A stretch of DNA of 64,000 bases from Acorus gramineus (taxonomy: Eukaryota > Streptophyta > Magnoliopsida > Acorales > Acoraceae): positions 29,873,080 through 29,937,079 of the forward strand of contig CM060849.1 in the NCBI GenBank assembly GCA_030737835.1. The letters are read 5' to 3'. The position numbers and the translations under genes were made by a program. Positions 62,192-64,000 of the stretch are shown in pieces. The notes under the pieces are model-generated. The model saw only the letters and a program-made list of their open reading frames with translations. It was not told the DNA's origin and searched no databases. Positions within the stretch are counted from its first letter, which is position 1; every line of letters starts with the position of its first letter.

Positions 62192-63426
62192 ATGTACGAA
62201 GCATTGTCCAGCAAAACTCGATCCAAAGACACAAAAATGGCTTCCATTACAAAAGATGGTTCCAATTTCATCACTACAAATCCTGACACAACACCAGTGA
62301 ATCAATCAAAGAATGCAAAGGTGAGTAGCACAAAGAGCGAACCATTCATCACCCTCGAAAGAATCCTGCGGGACGACCCGAAGAAGGACCCATATCCGAG
62401 CGCACGAGCGGCTTCAAAACCCGGTAACAACAATTCGGGCAATGCGAGCTCAAGCGGGGACAGCTCATCGTCTGGTGGTGCGACCGTGAAGAGACACACG
62501 GGAGGGGATGGGCGGTGGGAGGCGATAAAGGTAGCAAAGGCGCGGGAGGCACGGCTCGGGCTCAACAATTTTAGGTAAGCCTGTCAATATAATATATCAT
62601 GATTGTGGTTGATCATACAAGATAACAAATATATATATAATGTGTTTGTGTCAAAGGAAAAATGATAGAAAGTGATACAAAGTGAAAATTTTTCCTTTGA
62701 CCATCCAAAATTTAGTGTTTGTGTCAAACAATAAAAAAGAAAAAATTTTCTTCACTTTCCTTGTCTTTTTTTGTCTTATTAGAAAAAATGAAAAAATTTA
62801 TTCTATTTCTCGTATATGAGAATTTGAAAGAAAGTGATGAAATTTTTTTTCACCGTATGCACACACACCATAAAAGTTGATTAAAAAGAAATTTTTTTAC
62901 TGTCCATCACTTTCCCTTTGACCCAAATTCTCTCATTTTCTTTCACTTTTCCTTCAAATTTATATACAAATACACCCTTATATTCAATGTCGAATACAGA
63001 TATTTTTTTAATCGAATACAATGATATCCATATCTGCAGATATTCGAATATAGGATATTTTTAATTTTTCAGATAAGGATTCAGATTTTTTTTTTGGATA
63101 ATTGACGGGCTTAATTTTAGGCTGTTGAAGAGGTTGGGTTACGGCGACATAGGGAGCGTGTATTTGGTGGAGTTGAGGGGGACGAGCGCGTTCTTTGCGA
63201 TGAAAGTGATGGACAAGGCGTCTCTCGCGAGCCGGAATAAGCTGCTCCGGGCGCAGACGGAGAGGGAGATACTGGGGTTGTTGGATCATCCTTTCTTGCC
63301 TACTCTGTATTCACATTTCGAGACGGAGAAGTTTTATTGTTTGGTGATGGAGTTCTGCAGCGGGGGGAACTTGCATTCCCTTCGCCAGAGACAGCCCAAC
63401 AAACACTTCACGGAGGAGGCCGCAAG
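62192..63426 (+). CDS. AGC-VIII (D6PK-like) Ser/Thr protein kinase, 3' part outside the window
   Basis: Plant D6PK-type kinases phosphorylate PIN auxin exporters at the plasma membrane. Two coding exons are visible: 62192-62574 and 63121-63426 (GT-AG, phase 2 both). Residues 1-128 are the variable Ser/Asn-rich region ending in the family hallmark [20 protein letters not shown]. The kinase domain then starts [17 protein letters not shown] (Gly loop 134-141), with the ATP-binding Lys in FFAMKVMDK (156), then [40 protein letters not shown] and [15 protein letters not shown]. The HRD-type catalytic loop, activation segment and AGC-VIII insertion must lie in the next exon, beyond 64000. The start may be 62192 or, with a better context, 62237 (MASITKDG). 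The exact paralogue cannot be named. Confidence 0.93.
62640..62976. mobile_element. Possible MITE in the kinase intron
   Basis: GTGTTTGTGTCAAAGGAAAA at the left and its loose inverse (CTTTTCCTTCAAATTTATA...) at the right flank repeated CTTTCACTTTCC-type sequence. The match is imperfect and no target duplication was found. 62980-63060 also has short CGAATA inverted motifs. Confidence 0.35.
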
Positions 63427-64000
63427 GTGAGTTTTTAATGTTCCAAATATGTATATGTTTGTATTATTTTGGATTTAATTTTTAAAATTGTTATTAAAAA
63501 TTAACCTTTTTTTTTTCTAGGTTGTATTTGTTTAATTTTATATAGTGTTTTAAAACTTGATTTGACCAGGATTATCCTATTTGAATTTTGCTCTGATTTA
63601 CTCTCAAAATCTGATAGTATAAAAAATTAGAAATAACCAATTAACCCTCTATTTGAACCGATGATTGTTTTATAAACGGCTACATTTTTTTTCTTAAATG
63701 TTTTGATTAATTAATTGTTAATTTACATTTTATATGATATAAACATACTATGAAGTTAAGTAAAAGTTTAAAAAATATTAAGATTTACGACTTGATAATT
63801 ATGTAAATATTTTTCAAAATATTTCTTTTTTTTAATCTATTTATAAAAACACCCATTTGAAATCAATTTTTGAACACTAGTTTTGTAGAATAATTAGTTT
63901 CACGAGTAGTTCCAAATGGTGTATTAATTTTGTAATATTTAAATCAAGGAAAATTTCACACTTAAGGATGTTTGGAAACATATGTGGGTGGTGATGTTTG
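63427..64000 (+). other. Kinase intron running off the window
   Basis: It begins with a GTGAGT donor. The sequence is AT-rich with no exon visible before the edge. Confidence 0.7.

Overview
The window is nuclear DNA from a flowering plant. Its protein-coding genes are split by GT-AG introns and encode plant-type proteins: a mitochondrial NDPK3-type kinase, an A1-type cyclin, a DUF1639 protein and an AGC-VIII kinase. Telo-boxes sit in 5' leaders, and the spacers are AT-rich and full of plant transposon families (Ty1/copia, a long gypsy-like LTR, LINE, hAT and many foldback elements). I cannot name the species; a monocot is only a guess. No operon, CRISPR array, tRNA or rRNA gene was seen.

Layout. 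75-4753: an old copia element on the minus strand with short LTRs and most of gag missing. 6278-6945: a foldback element carrying GC-rich host-like sequence. 7559-12482 (-): NDPK3-type nucleoside diphosphate kinase, 7 coding exons, with a MITE in its last intron. 14521-18305 (-): a gene I do not recognise, six coding exons whose splice phases all agree. 20019-21917 (-): a DUF1639 gene whose first exon appears to carry a 1-nt frameshift. 22150-24000: leader and promoter-like DNA. 24010-32100: AT-rich repeats with two large foldback elements. 32127-39110: a possible TIR element holding a 5'-truncated LINE and a young copia element with an exact 5-bp target duplication. 42048-46860 (-): cyclin A1, 11 exons. 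47264-50202: interleaved arms of one TIR family, with a captured GC-rich segment. 50253-53255: a candidate 3-kb solo LTR with a very GC-rich core. 53449-54311: a hAT element with a perfect 8-bp target duplication and a duplicated flank. 55143-61061: several foldback elements and a 42-bp tandem array. 62192-63426 (+, running off the right edge): D6PK-like kinase, first two coding exons.

The host genes are ordinary, independent single-copy-looking genes on both strands and do not form a pathway. The best leads are the unrecognised six-exon gene, the young but gag-less and frameshifted copia copy (implying mobilisation in trans), the hAT locus with a triplicated target site, the TIR elements with captured GC-rich DNA, and an overlapping uORF in the kinase leader. 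I did not find a defence island, gene cluster or other obviously new multi-gene system.
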